Source: Palsa-504 sp963806335 (GTDB lineage: Bacteria > Actinomycetota > Actinomycetes > Streptosporangiales > Streptosporangiaceae). From it: a stretch of DNA of 64,000 bases. Below the pieces are notes generated by a model. It was not told where the DNA came from. It ran no database searches and was given only the letters and a program-made list of their open reading frames with translations. Each line of letters starts with the position of its first letter. The first letter of the stretch is position 1. Below, piece after piece: positions 23,706 to 31,605 of this stretch. A program made the translations under genes and the position numbers. The stretch is taken from positions 186,001 through 250,000 of the forward strand of contig CAWDXO010000009.1 in assembly GCA_963806335.1 (NCBI GenBank), written 5' to 3'.

Positions 23706-26700
23706 CACGCGCCACGGTCGACGGTAACGAGGCCGCGGCGTCGGTCGCCTACCGGCTCAACGAGGTTTGCTGCATCTACCCGATCACGCCGTCGTCGCCG
23801 ATGGCCGAGCTCGCGGACGAGTGGTCAAGCAAGGGACGGCCGAACCTGTGGGGCGGCGTGCCGTCCGTGGTCGAGATGCAGCACGAGGGCGGGGCCGCGG
23901 GCGCGTTGCACGGTGCGCTGCAGAGCGGGGCCCTGGCCACCACCTTCACGGCGTCGCAGGGCCTGCTGCTGATGATCCCCAACATGTACAAGATCGCCGG
24001 GGAGCTGACTCCGGCCGTGATCCACGTGGCGGCCCGGTCGCTGGCCGCGCAGGGGCTGTCCATCTTCGGTGACCACTCGGACGTGATGGGGGTGCGGCAG
24101 ACCGGTTTCGCGCTGCTCGCTTCCGCGTCGGTGCAGGAGGCCCACGACCTCGCGCTGGTGGCACAGGCCGCCACGCTGGCGACCCGGGTGCCGTTCGTGC
24201 ACTTCTTTGACGGGTTCCGCACCTCGCACGAGCTGAACACGATCGAGATGCTGGCCGACGACGACCTGCGCGCGCTGGTGCCCGAGGCGCTGATTCGCGC
24301 GCACCGCGGCCGGGGGCTGTCACCGGAGCGGCCGTTCATCCGGGGCACCGCGCAGAACCCGGACGTCTACTTCCAGGCACGCGAAACGGTGAACCCGTTC
24401 TACGACGCCGTGCCGGGCGCGGTGCAAGAAGCGATGGACGGCCTCGCCGCCCGTACCGGCCGCCAGTATCACGTCGTCGACTACGCCGGTCACCCCGAAG
24501 CCGACCGGGTGATCGTCGTGATGGGCTCGGCGGCTGAGACGATCGGCGAGACCGTGGCCTACCTGTGCGGCCAGGGCGAGCGGGTGGGCATGCTGCAGGT
24601 CCGCCTGTACCGGCCGTTCCCGGCTCGGGCCCTGCTCGACGCGCTGCCCGCGAGCGCCGGACGGATCGCCGTGCTCGACCGGACCAAGGAGCCAGGTTCG
24701 AATGGCGAGCCGCTGTTCCTCGACGCGGTCACCACGCTGGCCGAGGCGCACACCGGCGGTGAGCGCGCGGTGCTGCCGCTGGTGACGGGCGGCCGCTACG
24801 GCCTGTCGTCGAAGGAACTCACCCCGGGCATGGTGGCCGGTATTTTCGCGGAACTGGCCCGCGAGCACCCGCGGCCCCGGTTCACGATCGGCATCAACGA
24901 CGACGTGTCCGGCCTGAGCCTGCCTTATGACCGGTCGCTGGACATCGAACCGCCCGGCACGATCCGCGCGGTCTTCTTCGGCCTCGGCTCGGACGGCACG
25001 GTCGGCGCGAACAAGAACACGATCAAGATCCTCGGCGCCGAGGAGAACCTGAACGCGCAAGGCTACTTCGTCTATGACTCGAAGAAGTCGGGCTCGCAAA
25101 CGGTGTCGCACCTGCGGTTCGGGCCGCAGCCGATCCGCGCGCCTTACCTGGTGCAGCAGGCCAGCTTCGTCGGCTGCCATCACTTCGGCCTGCTGGACCG
25201 GGTCGACGTGCTCGGCCTGGCGGCCCCGGGAGCGACGCTGCTGCTCGACTGCAAGTTGCCAGCGGATGAGGTCTGGGATGCGCTGCCCCGCCCGGTCCAG
25301 GAGAAGATTCTCGCCAAACGGATCGTGGTTTACGCGATCGATGCCGGGCACATCGCTCGCGAGGCCGGCCTGGCCGGCCGGACCAACACCGTGCTGCAGA
25401 CCTGCTTCTTCGCGATCTCGGGCGTACTGCCCCGGGAAGAAGCGATCGACAAGATCAAGAAGTCGATCACCAAGACCTACGGCCGCCGCGGCGCCGAGGT
25501 GGTCGAGAAGAACCTGTCCGCGGTCGATCACACCGTGGCGGCGCTGCACCAGATCGAGGTGCCCGGCCGGGTGACGTCCGCGCGGGAACTGCCCGCGATG
25601 GTGCCGGCCAGCGCGCCGGAATTCGTCCGCACCGTCACCGCGGAGATGATGGCCGGCCGCGGCGACGAGCTGCCGGTCAGCATGCTGCCGGTGGACGGCA
25701 CCTACCCGAGCGGCACCACGGCGTATGAGAAGCGCAACATCTCCGAGCTGGTCGCGGAATGGGATCAGGACCTGTGCATCCAGTGCGGCAACTGCAGCTT
25801 CGTCTGCCCGCACAGCGTGATCAGGGCCACCTACTACGACGAGTCGCTGCTGAAGGGGGCGCCATCGGAGTTCAAGTCGGCGCCGCTGGACGCCCGCGGG
25901 CTCCCGGACACCCGCTTCACGCTGCAGGTCTACGTGGAGGACTGCACCGGATGCGAGCTGTGCGTCCAGGCCTGCCCGGTCGGGGCGCCTGACAACCCCG
26001 AGCGTAAGGCGATCAACCTCGCGGCCCGGGCGCCGCTGGTGGCCGCCGAACGGGACAACGTCGCGTTCTTCGAGACGCTGCCGGTGGCCGACCGGTCCCG
26101 GGTGGACTTCGGCACGGTGCGCGGCACGCAGTTCCTGCAGCCGCTGTTCGAGTTCTCCGGCGCCTGCGCGGGCTGCGGCGAGACGCCGTACGTCAAGCTC
26201 CTTTCGCAGCTGTTCGGCGACCGGCTGATGGTCGCCAACGCCACCGGCTGCTCCTCGATCTACGGCGGGAACCTGCCCACCACGCCGTGGACGACCAACG
26301 CCGACGGGCGCGGGCCGGCCTGGTCGAACTCCCTGTTCGAGGACAACGCCGAGTTCGGCCTCGGGTTCCGGCTGGCCGCCGACCGGCACACCGAGCTAGC
26401 CCGAAGCCGCCTGGACGAGCTCCGCGAGGCGGTCGGCGCCGACCTGGCCGACGAGATCCTCGGCGCGCCCCAGCTCACCGAGTCGGAACTGGCCGCCCAG
26501 TTCGACCGGGTCGCCGAGCTGAAGCGGCGGCTCGAGGCCCTGGACCAGGACTACGGGCATGTCGCCGATCTGCGCAGCGTGGTCGATCACCTGGTCCGGC
26601 GCAGTGTGTGGATCGTCGGCGGGGACGGCTGGGCCTACGACATCGGCTCCTCGGGCCTGGACCACGTGCTGGCCACCGGGCGCAACGTGAACGTGCTGGT

Positions 26701-27280
26701 GCTCGACACCGAGGTCTACTCCAACACCGGCGGGCAGTCATCGAAGTCGACACCGCTCGGCGCCGTCGCCAAGTTCGCCTCGGCAGGCAAGACCGTGCCG
26801 AAAAAGGACATCGCGCTGCAGGCCATCGCCTACGGCAACGTCTACGTCGCCCGGGTGGCCATGGGCGCGGACCCGCAGCAGACCCTGCGTGCCTTCCGCG
26901 AGGCGGAAGCCTACGACGGGCCGTCGCTGGTCATCGCCTACAGCCACTGCATCGCGCACGGCATCGAGATCCGCACCGGACTCGACCAGCAATACCGCGC
27001 CGTGGCCAGCGGGCACTGGCCGCTGATCAGGTACGACCCGGTGATCAGGACGGCCGGGGGTAACCCGTTCCTGCTCGACTCGCCGCGGCCGCGCATCAGC
27101 CTGGCCAGCTACACCCAGCGCGAGCTGCGGTACCGCTCGCTCAGCAATACCAACCCGGCCGAGGCCGAGCGGCTGGGAGCCCTGGCCCAGGAAGCGGTCG
27201 ACCAGCGCTGGAGCACCTACGAGGAGATGGCTACCCGCGGAGCGCAACAGTTCCCGGCCGACGCGCGGAGGGACGACTGA
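23702..27280 (+). CDS. nifJ: Pyruvate:ferredoxin (flavodoxin) oxidoreductase, single-chain NifJ type
   Basis: A 1192-residue enzyme of normal length for the homodimeric family. In order: pyrimidine/TPP domain (CCIYPITPSSPMAELADEW), domain II, gamma-type domain (FFGLGSDGTVGANKNTIKI), two ferredoxin clusters (CIQCGNCSFVCPH, CTGCELCVQACPVG), and the TPP-pyrophosphate domain with CAGCGETPY, ATGCSSIYGGN, GDGWAYDIGSSGLDH and NTGGQSSKSTP. It oxidises pyruvate to acetyl-CoA and CO2, passing electrons to ferredoxin. This oxygen-sensitive enzyme is unusual in aerobic actinomycetes and fits a hypoxic fermentation role. It overlaps both neighbours, so three genes form one operon. Confidence 0.95.
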   Translation: MTRATVDGNEAAASVAYRLNEVCCIYPITPSSPMAELADEWSSKGRPNLWGGVPSVVEMQHEGGAAGALHGALQSGALATTFTASQGLLLMIPNMYKIAGELTPAVIHVAARSLAAQGLSIFGDHSDVMGVRQTGFALLASASVQEAHDLALVAQAATLATRVPFVHFFDGFRTSHELNTIEMLADDDLRALVPEALIRAHRGRGLSPERPFIRGTAQNPDVYFQARETVNPFYDAVPGAVQEAMDGLAARTGRQYHVVDYAGHPEADRVIVVMGSAAETIGETVAYLCGQGERVGMLQVRLYRPFPARALLDALPASAGRIAVLDRTKEPGSNGEPLFLDAVTTLAEAHTGGERAVLPLVTGGRYGLSSKELTPGMVAGIFAELAREHPRPRFTIGINDDVSGLSLPYDRSLDIEPPGTIRAVFFGLGSDGTVGANKNTIKILGAEENLNAQGYFVYDSKKSGSQTVSHLRFGPQPIRAPYLVQQASFVGCHHFGLLDRVDVLGLAAPGATLLLDCKLPADEVWDALPRPVQEKILAKRIVVYAIDAGHIAREAGLAGRTNTVLQTCFFAISGVLPREEAIDKIKKSITKTYGRRGAEVVEKNLSAVDHTVAALHQIEVPGRVTSARELPAMVPASAPEFVRTVTAEMMAGRGDELPVSMLPVDGTYPSGTTAYEKRNISELVAEWDQDLCIQCGNCSFVCPHSVIRATYYDESLLKGAPSEFKSAPLDARGLPDTRFTLQVYVEDCTGCELCVQACPVGAPDNPERKAINLAARAPLVAAERDNVAFFETLPVADRSRVDFGTVRGTQFLQPLFEFSGACAGCGETPYVKLLSQLFGDRLMVANATGCSSIYGGNLPTTPWTTNADGRGPAWSNSLFEDNAEFGLGFRLAADRHTELARSRLDELREAVGADLADEILGAPQLTESELAAQFDRVAELKRRLEALDQDYGHVADLRSVVDHLVRRSVWIVGGDGWAYDIGSSGLDHVLATGRNVNVLVLDTEVYSNTGGQSSKSTPLGAVAKFASAGKTVPKKDIALQAIAYGNVYVARVAMGADPQQTLRAFREAEAYDGPSLVIAYSHCIAHGIEIRTGLDQQYRAVASGHWPLIRYDPVIRTAGGNPFLLDSPRPRISLASYTQRELRYRSLSNTNPAEAERLGALAQEAVDQRWSTYEEMATRGAQQFPADARRDD

Positions 27281-28314
27281 TGGACCTTTCGACCCGCTAC
27301 ATGGGCCTGGCGCTGCGAAACCCGCTCGTCGCCTCCGCGTCCCCGCTCTCGAATACCGTCGACGGGGTCCGGCGGCTCGCCGACGGCGGTGTCGGCGCGG
27401 TGGTGCTCTACTCCCTGTTCGAGGAGCAACTGCGCCGGGAGGCCGAACAGAACGCGCGGCTGGCCGAGATGGGCACGGAGGTTTTCGCCGAGGCCCTGTC
27501 CTACTTCCCGGCCGAGGCCGAGGCTGAGGCGACGGAGGATGGCAGCGCGGATGAACCTAGCCCGCGCCGCTACCTGAGCCTGCTCGAGCGCGCCGCGGCG
27601 GCGGTCGAGATACCGGTCATCGGCAGCATCAACGGGGTGACACCCGGCGGCTGGACCAGCTACGCGCGCGCGATGCAAGACGCCGGCGCCGCGGCGATCG
27701 AGCTGAACATCTACTACATCCCAGGCGACCCGCACATTACCGGCCGCGAGGTCGAGCAGCGGCACATCGACATCCTGTCCCAGGTCAAGGACGCGGTGAC
27801 CGTGCCGGTGGCGGTCAAGCTGAGCCCGCACTTCAGCTCGGCCGGCGAGATGGCCCTGCGGCTTGACGAGGCGGGCGCGGACGGCCTAGTGCTGTTCAAC
27901 CGGTTCCTGCAGCCCGACATCAACCTCGAGACCCTCGCGGTGCAGCCCGACGTGTACCTCTCCAGCCCGGCCGAGGCCCGGCTGCCGCGCACCTGGATCT
28001 CCATCCTGCGCCAGCATCTGCGTGCCTCCCTCGCCGCGACGACCGGCGTCGAGGGACCGGCCGACGTGATCAAGTACCTGCTCGCGGGCGCCGACGTCGT
28101 GATGACGGCATCCGCGCTGATCCGGCACGGCCCCGAGCACGCCGCCGTCCTGCTTGACGGCCTGTCCGACTGGATGGCCCGCAAGGGTTACCCGTCGGTC
28201 GCCGGAGTGCGCGGCATGCTCGCCCTGCCTGCAGGTACCGACGAGGCTGCTTACGAGCGCGCAGGCTACGTCCGCGCGATGCAGGCCGCCAACAGCTCCC
28301 GCGGGCCGTGGTGA
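27280..28314 (+). CDS. Dihydroorotate dehydrogenase-like flavoprotein
   Basis: A 344-residue FMN barrel of the DHODH/PreA class: LSTRYMGLALRNPLVASASP at the start, IGSINGVTPGGWTSYARAMQ, AAIELNIYYIP, VPVAVKLSPHFSSAGEMA, and GADVVMTASALIRHGPEHA. Its start codon shares one base with the nifJ stop. Family members linked to NifJ are seen in other bacteria, but the substrate is not established. A role in pyrimidine synthesis is unlikely here because no pyr genes are near. Confidence 0.8.
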   Translation: MDLSTRYMGLALRNPLVASASPLSNTVDGVRRLADGGVGAVVLYSLFEEQLRREAEQNARLAEMGTEVFAEALSYFPAEAEAEATEDGSADEPSPRRYLSLLERAAAAVEIPVIGSINGVTPGGWTSYARAMQDAGAAAIELNIYYIPGDPHITGREVEQRHIDILSQVKDAVTVPVAVKLSPHFSSAGEMALRLDEAGADGLVLFNRFLQPDINLETLAVQPDVYLSSPAEARLPRTWISILRQHLRASLAATTGVEGPADVIKYLLAGADVVMTASALIRHGPEHAAVLLDGLSDWMARKGYPSVAGVRGMLALPAGTDEAAYERAGYVRAMQAANSSRGPW

Positions 28315-28343
28315 CGATTAAGAAGGGCTGACCTGCGCAACCG

Positions 28344-28379
28344 GTGACCGAAGTCCTAGCAGCCGGGGACCTTCAGTAA
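28344..28379. promoter_or_regulatory. Two DosR-like boxes without an evident downstream gene
   Basis: GTGACCGAAGTCCT (28344-28357) and GGGACCTTCAGTAA (28366-28379) lie 30-65 bp past the dihydroorotate-dehydrogenase-like gene. The next + strand gene starts at 29136 and the gene at 28547-28969 is read toward them. They may drive an unannotated RNA or small gene, or be relics. Confidence 0.45.
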
Positions 28380-28546
28380 TGGCGAGAGCGCCGCCGCGGG
28401 CGGGACACTGGCACTATCAGGTCAGGCAAGGCCCGGGCCGGGCCGGGCCGGAAGGCTCCCGTCGAGCGGCGCCGACGGGTAAGCGAGTGCGGGCGGCCGG
28501 CGCCGGGCGTCGGCCACCCCACCCGCCGATGGCTAGGCGGCAGTAT

Positions 28547-28969
28547 CTAGTGAGCAGGGCGGATGCGGCGGCCAGTGATGCGGGACGGGACGATCCGCAC
28601 GAACAATTCCCGGTCTCCGGCGGGCCACGGCTCGACGCCCGCTTGCTCGGCAGACTTGCGCTCGGCCTCGGACACGTGATGGGCCGGTCCCTGGATGAGC
28701 ACACTCCAGCCCTCGCGCCCGGCTACGTCGATCTCGTCGATCTCGAACGCCACCTGGTAGTCCCCACCGACGATCCCGGTCTGCAGGTCCTCGTCCAGCG
28801 CACTGTGCCGGACCGTGCGGAACACGATCGCTCCGTCATGCCACTGGTAGTTCACCGGCAGCACGGCCGGGCCGAACCGGCTTTGGTAGGCGATCCGTCC
28901 GACTCCGCCCGGCGATATCAGCCGCAGGCTCTCCGATTCATCGAGTTCCTCGATCGTACGGTCAGACAT
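28547..28969 (-). CDS. Pyridoxamine 5'-phosphate oxidase-fold flavin-binding protein
   Basis: A 140-residue split-barrel protein: TIEELDESESLRLISPGGVG, RIAYQSRFGPAVLPVNYQWH, IVFRTVRHSALDEDLQTGIV, VAFEIDEIDVAGREGWSVLI and a C-terminal FVRIVPSRITGRRI. It belongs to the same class as the protein at 1605-2060 and to mycobacterial DosR-regulon flavin-binding proteins. The substrate is unknown. It is divergent from the alcohol dehydrogenase gene, and the shared promoter holds DosR-like boxes. Confidence 0.83.
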   Translation of the reverse strand: MSDRTIEELDESESLRLISPGGVGRIAYQSRFGPAVLPVNYQWHDGAIVFRTVRHSALDEDLQTGIVGGDYQVAFEIDEIDVAGREGWSVLIQGPAHHVSEAERKSAEQAGVEPWPAGDRELFVRIVPSRITGRRIRPAH

Positions 28970-29007
28970 GCCTGATCCTCCCGGGTGCGAGGCCTGGTCG
29001 CGTAGTT

Positions 29008-29071
29008 ACGACCTTAGCGTCATGGACGAGGCCGATGACCTTCAACCCGGCTAGACATGGACTTTCGGCCC
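29008..29071. promoter_or_regulatory. Cluster of DosR-like sites in a divergent promoter
   Basis: Candidate boxes are ACGACCTTAGCGTC (from 29009), ATGACCTTCAACCC (from 29035) and TGGACTTTCGGCCC (29058-29071). They lie between the divergent PNPOx-fold gene (start 28969) and alcohol dehydrogenase gene (start 29136). The third is the best match. Confidence 0.5.
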
Positions 29072-29135
29072 TGTCCCCCGACCCCCGCCTCCGGCCAAGC
29101 TGGAAATCGGAAGCCAGCGACATCTGGAGGCAGTC

Positions 29136-30176
29136 ATGCGAGCCCTCGTTTATGACGGTCCAGGACGCAAGGCCTGGGAAGAGGTTGCCGATCCGGAGAT
29201 CACCGATGACGGCGACATCATCGTGCGGGTCGACGCGACCACGATCTGCGGCACCGACCTGCACATCCTCAAGGGCGACGTGCCCGCGGTGCATAAGGGG
29301 CGGATCCTCGGCCACGAAGCCGTCGGGACCATCGATGAGGTCGGCGACGGCGTGCGCAGGATGTGTCCCGGTGACCGGGTGCTTGTCTCGTGCATCAGCG
29401 CCTGCGGGACGTGCCGGTTCTGCCGCGAGGGACGCTACGGGCAGTGCCTGGAGGGCGGCGGCTGGATCCTCGGCCACAAGATCGACGGCACCCAGGCGGA
29501 GTACGTCCGCGTGCCGTTCGCCGACACCTCCACTTTCCGGGTCCCCGACGGCGTGTCCGACGAGGAGATCCTCATGCTGGCCGACATCCTGCCGACCGGC
29601 TACGAGGTCGGCGTCCTGGCCGGAGGCGTCCGCCCCGGCGATGTCGTCGCCGTCGTCGGAGCCGGTCCGGTCGGCTTGTCCGCGATCGCCGGCGCGCAGC
29701 TGTTCAGCCCCAGCCACATCATCGCGATCGACCTCTCCGCCACAAGGCTGGAGGCGGCCAAGCAGTTCGGCGCCGACGTCACGGTCAACAATTCGCGTGA
29801 GGACCCGCTCAGCGTCATCAGGGCACTGACCGGGCGGCTAGGCGCGGACGTCTCCATCGAAGCCGTCGGCACGCCCGCCACGTTCGAGCTGGCCGTCAAG
29901 CTGGCCCGGCCGGGCGGCCGGATCGCGAACATCGGCGTGCACGGCGAGGCCGCCCTGCTGCACCTGGAAGAAGAGTGGATCAAGGACATCACGATCACTA
30001 CGGGCCTGGTCGACACGTCCTCCACCCCGACCCTGATGCGCCTGCTCACCAACGGCCAGATCGACGCCAGGCGGTTCATCACCCACCGCTTCGGCCTAGA
30101 CGAGTTCGAAGAAGCTTACGACGTGTTCGCCCGGGCCGCCGACACCGGCGCGCTCAAGGTCGTCCTCACGCGCTAA
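29136..30176 (+). CDS. adh: Zinc-dependent alcohol dehydrogenase, medium-chain family
   Basis: A 346-residue protein. Catalytic zinc ligands are in TTICGTDLHILKGD and GHEAVG. The four structural-zinc cysteines are in CGTCRFCREGRYGQC. The Rossmann motif VVGAGPVGLSAIAGAQL and the acidic IAIDLSATRLE point to NAD(H). ATG 29136 follows TGGAGG by 5 bp. It could reoxidise NADH by reducing aldehydes during fermentation. The two CBS-BON genes and the acyltransferase fusion follow on the same strand at short spacing, so an operon is likely. Confidence 0.88.
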   Translation: MRALVYDGPGRKAWEEVADPEITDDGDIIVRVDATTICGTDLHILKGDVPAVHKGRILGHEAVGTIDEVGDGVRRMCPGDRVLVSCISACGTCRFCREGRYGQCLEGGGWILGHKIDGTQAEYVRVPFADTSTFRVPDGVSDEEILMLADILPTGYEVGVLAGGVRPGDVVAVVGAGPVGLSAIAGAQLFSPSHIIAIDLSATRLEAAKQFGADVTVNNSREDPLSVIRALTGRLGADVSIEAVGTPATFELAVKLARPGGRIANIGVHGEAALLHLEEEWIKDITITTGLVDTSSTPTLMRLLTNGQIDARRFITHRFGLDEFEEAYDVFARAADTGALKVVLTR

Positions 30177-30199
30177 GGCACAGAAAAGAAGTGACAACG

Positions 30200-30892
30200 A
30201 TGAAGTCCACCGTCAAAGACGTGATGACCACTCGCGTGGTCTGGGTCAAGAAGAGCGCGTCGTTCAGGGAGATGGCCCATGCCCTCCGGGAGAACCGGAT
30301 CAGCGCGTTTCCGGTCCTGGACGAGGAGGGGAAGGTGATCGGCGTCGTCTCCGAGTCCGACCTGCTGGCCAAGGAAGCCCGCAACGGCGAGCACGACGGC
30401 CTGACGGGAATGGTCAGCGACCTGCTGCACCACAACGAACTGGTGAAGGCGCGCGGGATAACGGCGGGCGAGCTGATGACAAGCCCCCCGGTGACCGTCG
30501 GCCCCGAGGACACGGTCGAGCATGCCGCCCGGCTGCTGTACAAGCGCAAGGTCAAGAGGCTCCCCGTCGTCGACGTGGCCGGTCATCTGGCCGGCATCGT
30601 CAGCCGGGCCGACGTGCTAGCGGTCTTCGACCGCCCGGACGAGGACATCCGGAGGGAAGTCAACGCCGAGATCCTGTTTGACCAGGTTCTTGGCGACCCG
30701 AACCGGCTGAGCGTGGCGGTAAAGGACGGCGTGGTGACCCTGGCCGGCACGCCGGAGACCGAAGGGATCGGCCGCGAGATCGTGGACCAGACCCGGCACG
30801 TCCAGGGTGTGGTGGCCGTACGCGACCGCCTCAGCTATCCGCCGCCGAAGGATTCCGGCTATGACCCGTGCGTCATGTTCCCGTCCGACTGA
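30200..30892 (+). CDS. CBS-BON domain protein, copy 1
   Basis: A 230-residue protein with two CBS motifs (about residues 7-60, VKDVMTTRVVWVKKSASFRE, and 90-145, AGELMTSPPVTVGPEDTVEH), then a BON domain (about 160-215, DPNRLSVAVKDGVVTLAGTP). CBS pairs bind adenosyl nucleotides; BON is a lipid- or polymer-binding fold. Similar CBS proteins (for example Rv2626c) are strongly DosR-induced. It is adjacent to a paralogue at 30924-31601, so the two arose by tandem duplication. Confidence 0.87.
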   Translation: MKSTVKDVMTTRVVWVKKSASFREMAHALRENRISAFPVLDEEGKVIGVVSESDLLAKEARNGEHDGLTGMVSDLLHHNELVKARGITAGELMTSPPVTVGPEDTVEHAARLLYKRKVKRLPVVDVAGHLAGIVSRADVLAVFDRPDEDIRREVNAEILFDQVLGDPNRLSVAVKDGVVTLAGTPETEGIGREIVDQTRHVQGVVAVRDRLSYPPPKDSGYDPCVMFPSD

Positions 30893-30923
30893 CGCCCGCA
30901 CCAGCCTGAGAAGGGACAGCACG

Positions 30924-31601
30924 ATGAACACCACCGTCAAGGACATCATGACCGCCGAGGTCGTGGCGGTGAAGCGCGGCGCGTCCTTCAAGGAGATGGC
31001 CGCCCTGCTGCGCCGGTTCCGGGTGAGCGCCTTGCCCGTCGTCGATGACGACGAGAAGGTGATCGGGGTCGTCTCCGAGGCCGACCTGCTGGCCCGGGAG
31101 GTGCTGACCGGCAGCCACGACAGGATGCCCGGGATGATCGCCGGCCTGCTGCACCACCGGGAGCAGGAGAAGGCCGCCGGCCTCACTGCGGGCGAGCTGA
31201 TGACGCACCCGGCGGTGACGGTCCGGCCCGAGGATTCGGTCGAGCAGGCCGCCCGGCTGCTGTACACCCTCGGGGTGAAACGGCTCCCCGTGATCAATGC
31301 GGGCGGCCGCCTCGTCGGCATCGTCAGCCGGACCGACGTACTGGCGGTCTTCGACCGCCCGGACGAGGAGATCCGCAGGGAGATCACCGATGAGGTGATC
31401 TTGCGCGGCTCCCTCGAGGACCCGCGTCAGTTCGCGGTGACCGTCCAGGCCGGCGTCGTGACCCTGGCGGGAAGCCCGGAAACCGCCGCACTTGGCCACG
31501 ACATCGTGCGCAGGATCCGGCATGTCCAGGGCGTGGTGGCCGTCCGGGACCACCTCAGTTACCCGGACGTTTACCCCATCGTCGCCGGCCCGGTCTTCTG
31601 A
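30924..31601 (+). CDS. CBS-BON domain protein, copy 2
   Basis: A 225-residue paralogue of the preceding protein with the same layout: VKDIMTAEVVAVKRGASFKE, AGELMTHPAVTVRPEDSVEQ, and BON (DPRQFAVTVQAGVVTLAGSP). The most similar stretch is the second CBS repeat with IVSRTDVLAVFDRPDEEIRR. ATG 30924 follows AAGGGACAGC. The C-terminal tails of the two copies differ, which suggests separate partners. Confidence 0.87.
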   Translation: MNTTVKDIMTAEVVAVKRGASFKEMAALLRRFRVSALPVVDDDEKVIGVVSEADLLAREVLTGSHDRMPGMIAGLLHHREQEKAAGLTAGELMTHPAVTVRPEDSVEQAARLLYTLGVKRLPVINAGGRLVGIVSRTDVLAVFDRPDEEIRREITDEVILRGSLEDPRQFAVTVQAGVVTLAGSPETAALGHDIVRRIRHVQGVVAVRDHLSYPDVYPIVAGPVF

Positions 31602-31605
31602 CCCG

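Noticed and set aside
24320..26389. 689-residue open frame antisense to nifJ
   Set aside because: It is the mirror of a confirmed NifJ coding frame, and the sequence is Arg/Ala/Gly-rich without recognisable domains.
28379..28975. Open + strand frame of about 198 residues downstream of the orphan DosR-like boxes
   Set aside because: Most of it is antisense to the well-supported PNPOx-fold gene, and the product is low-complexity Arg/Pro/Gly.
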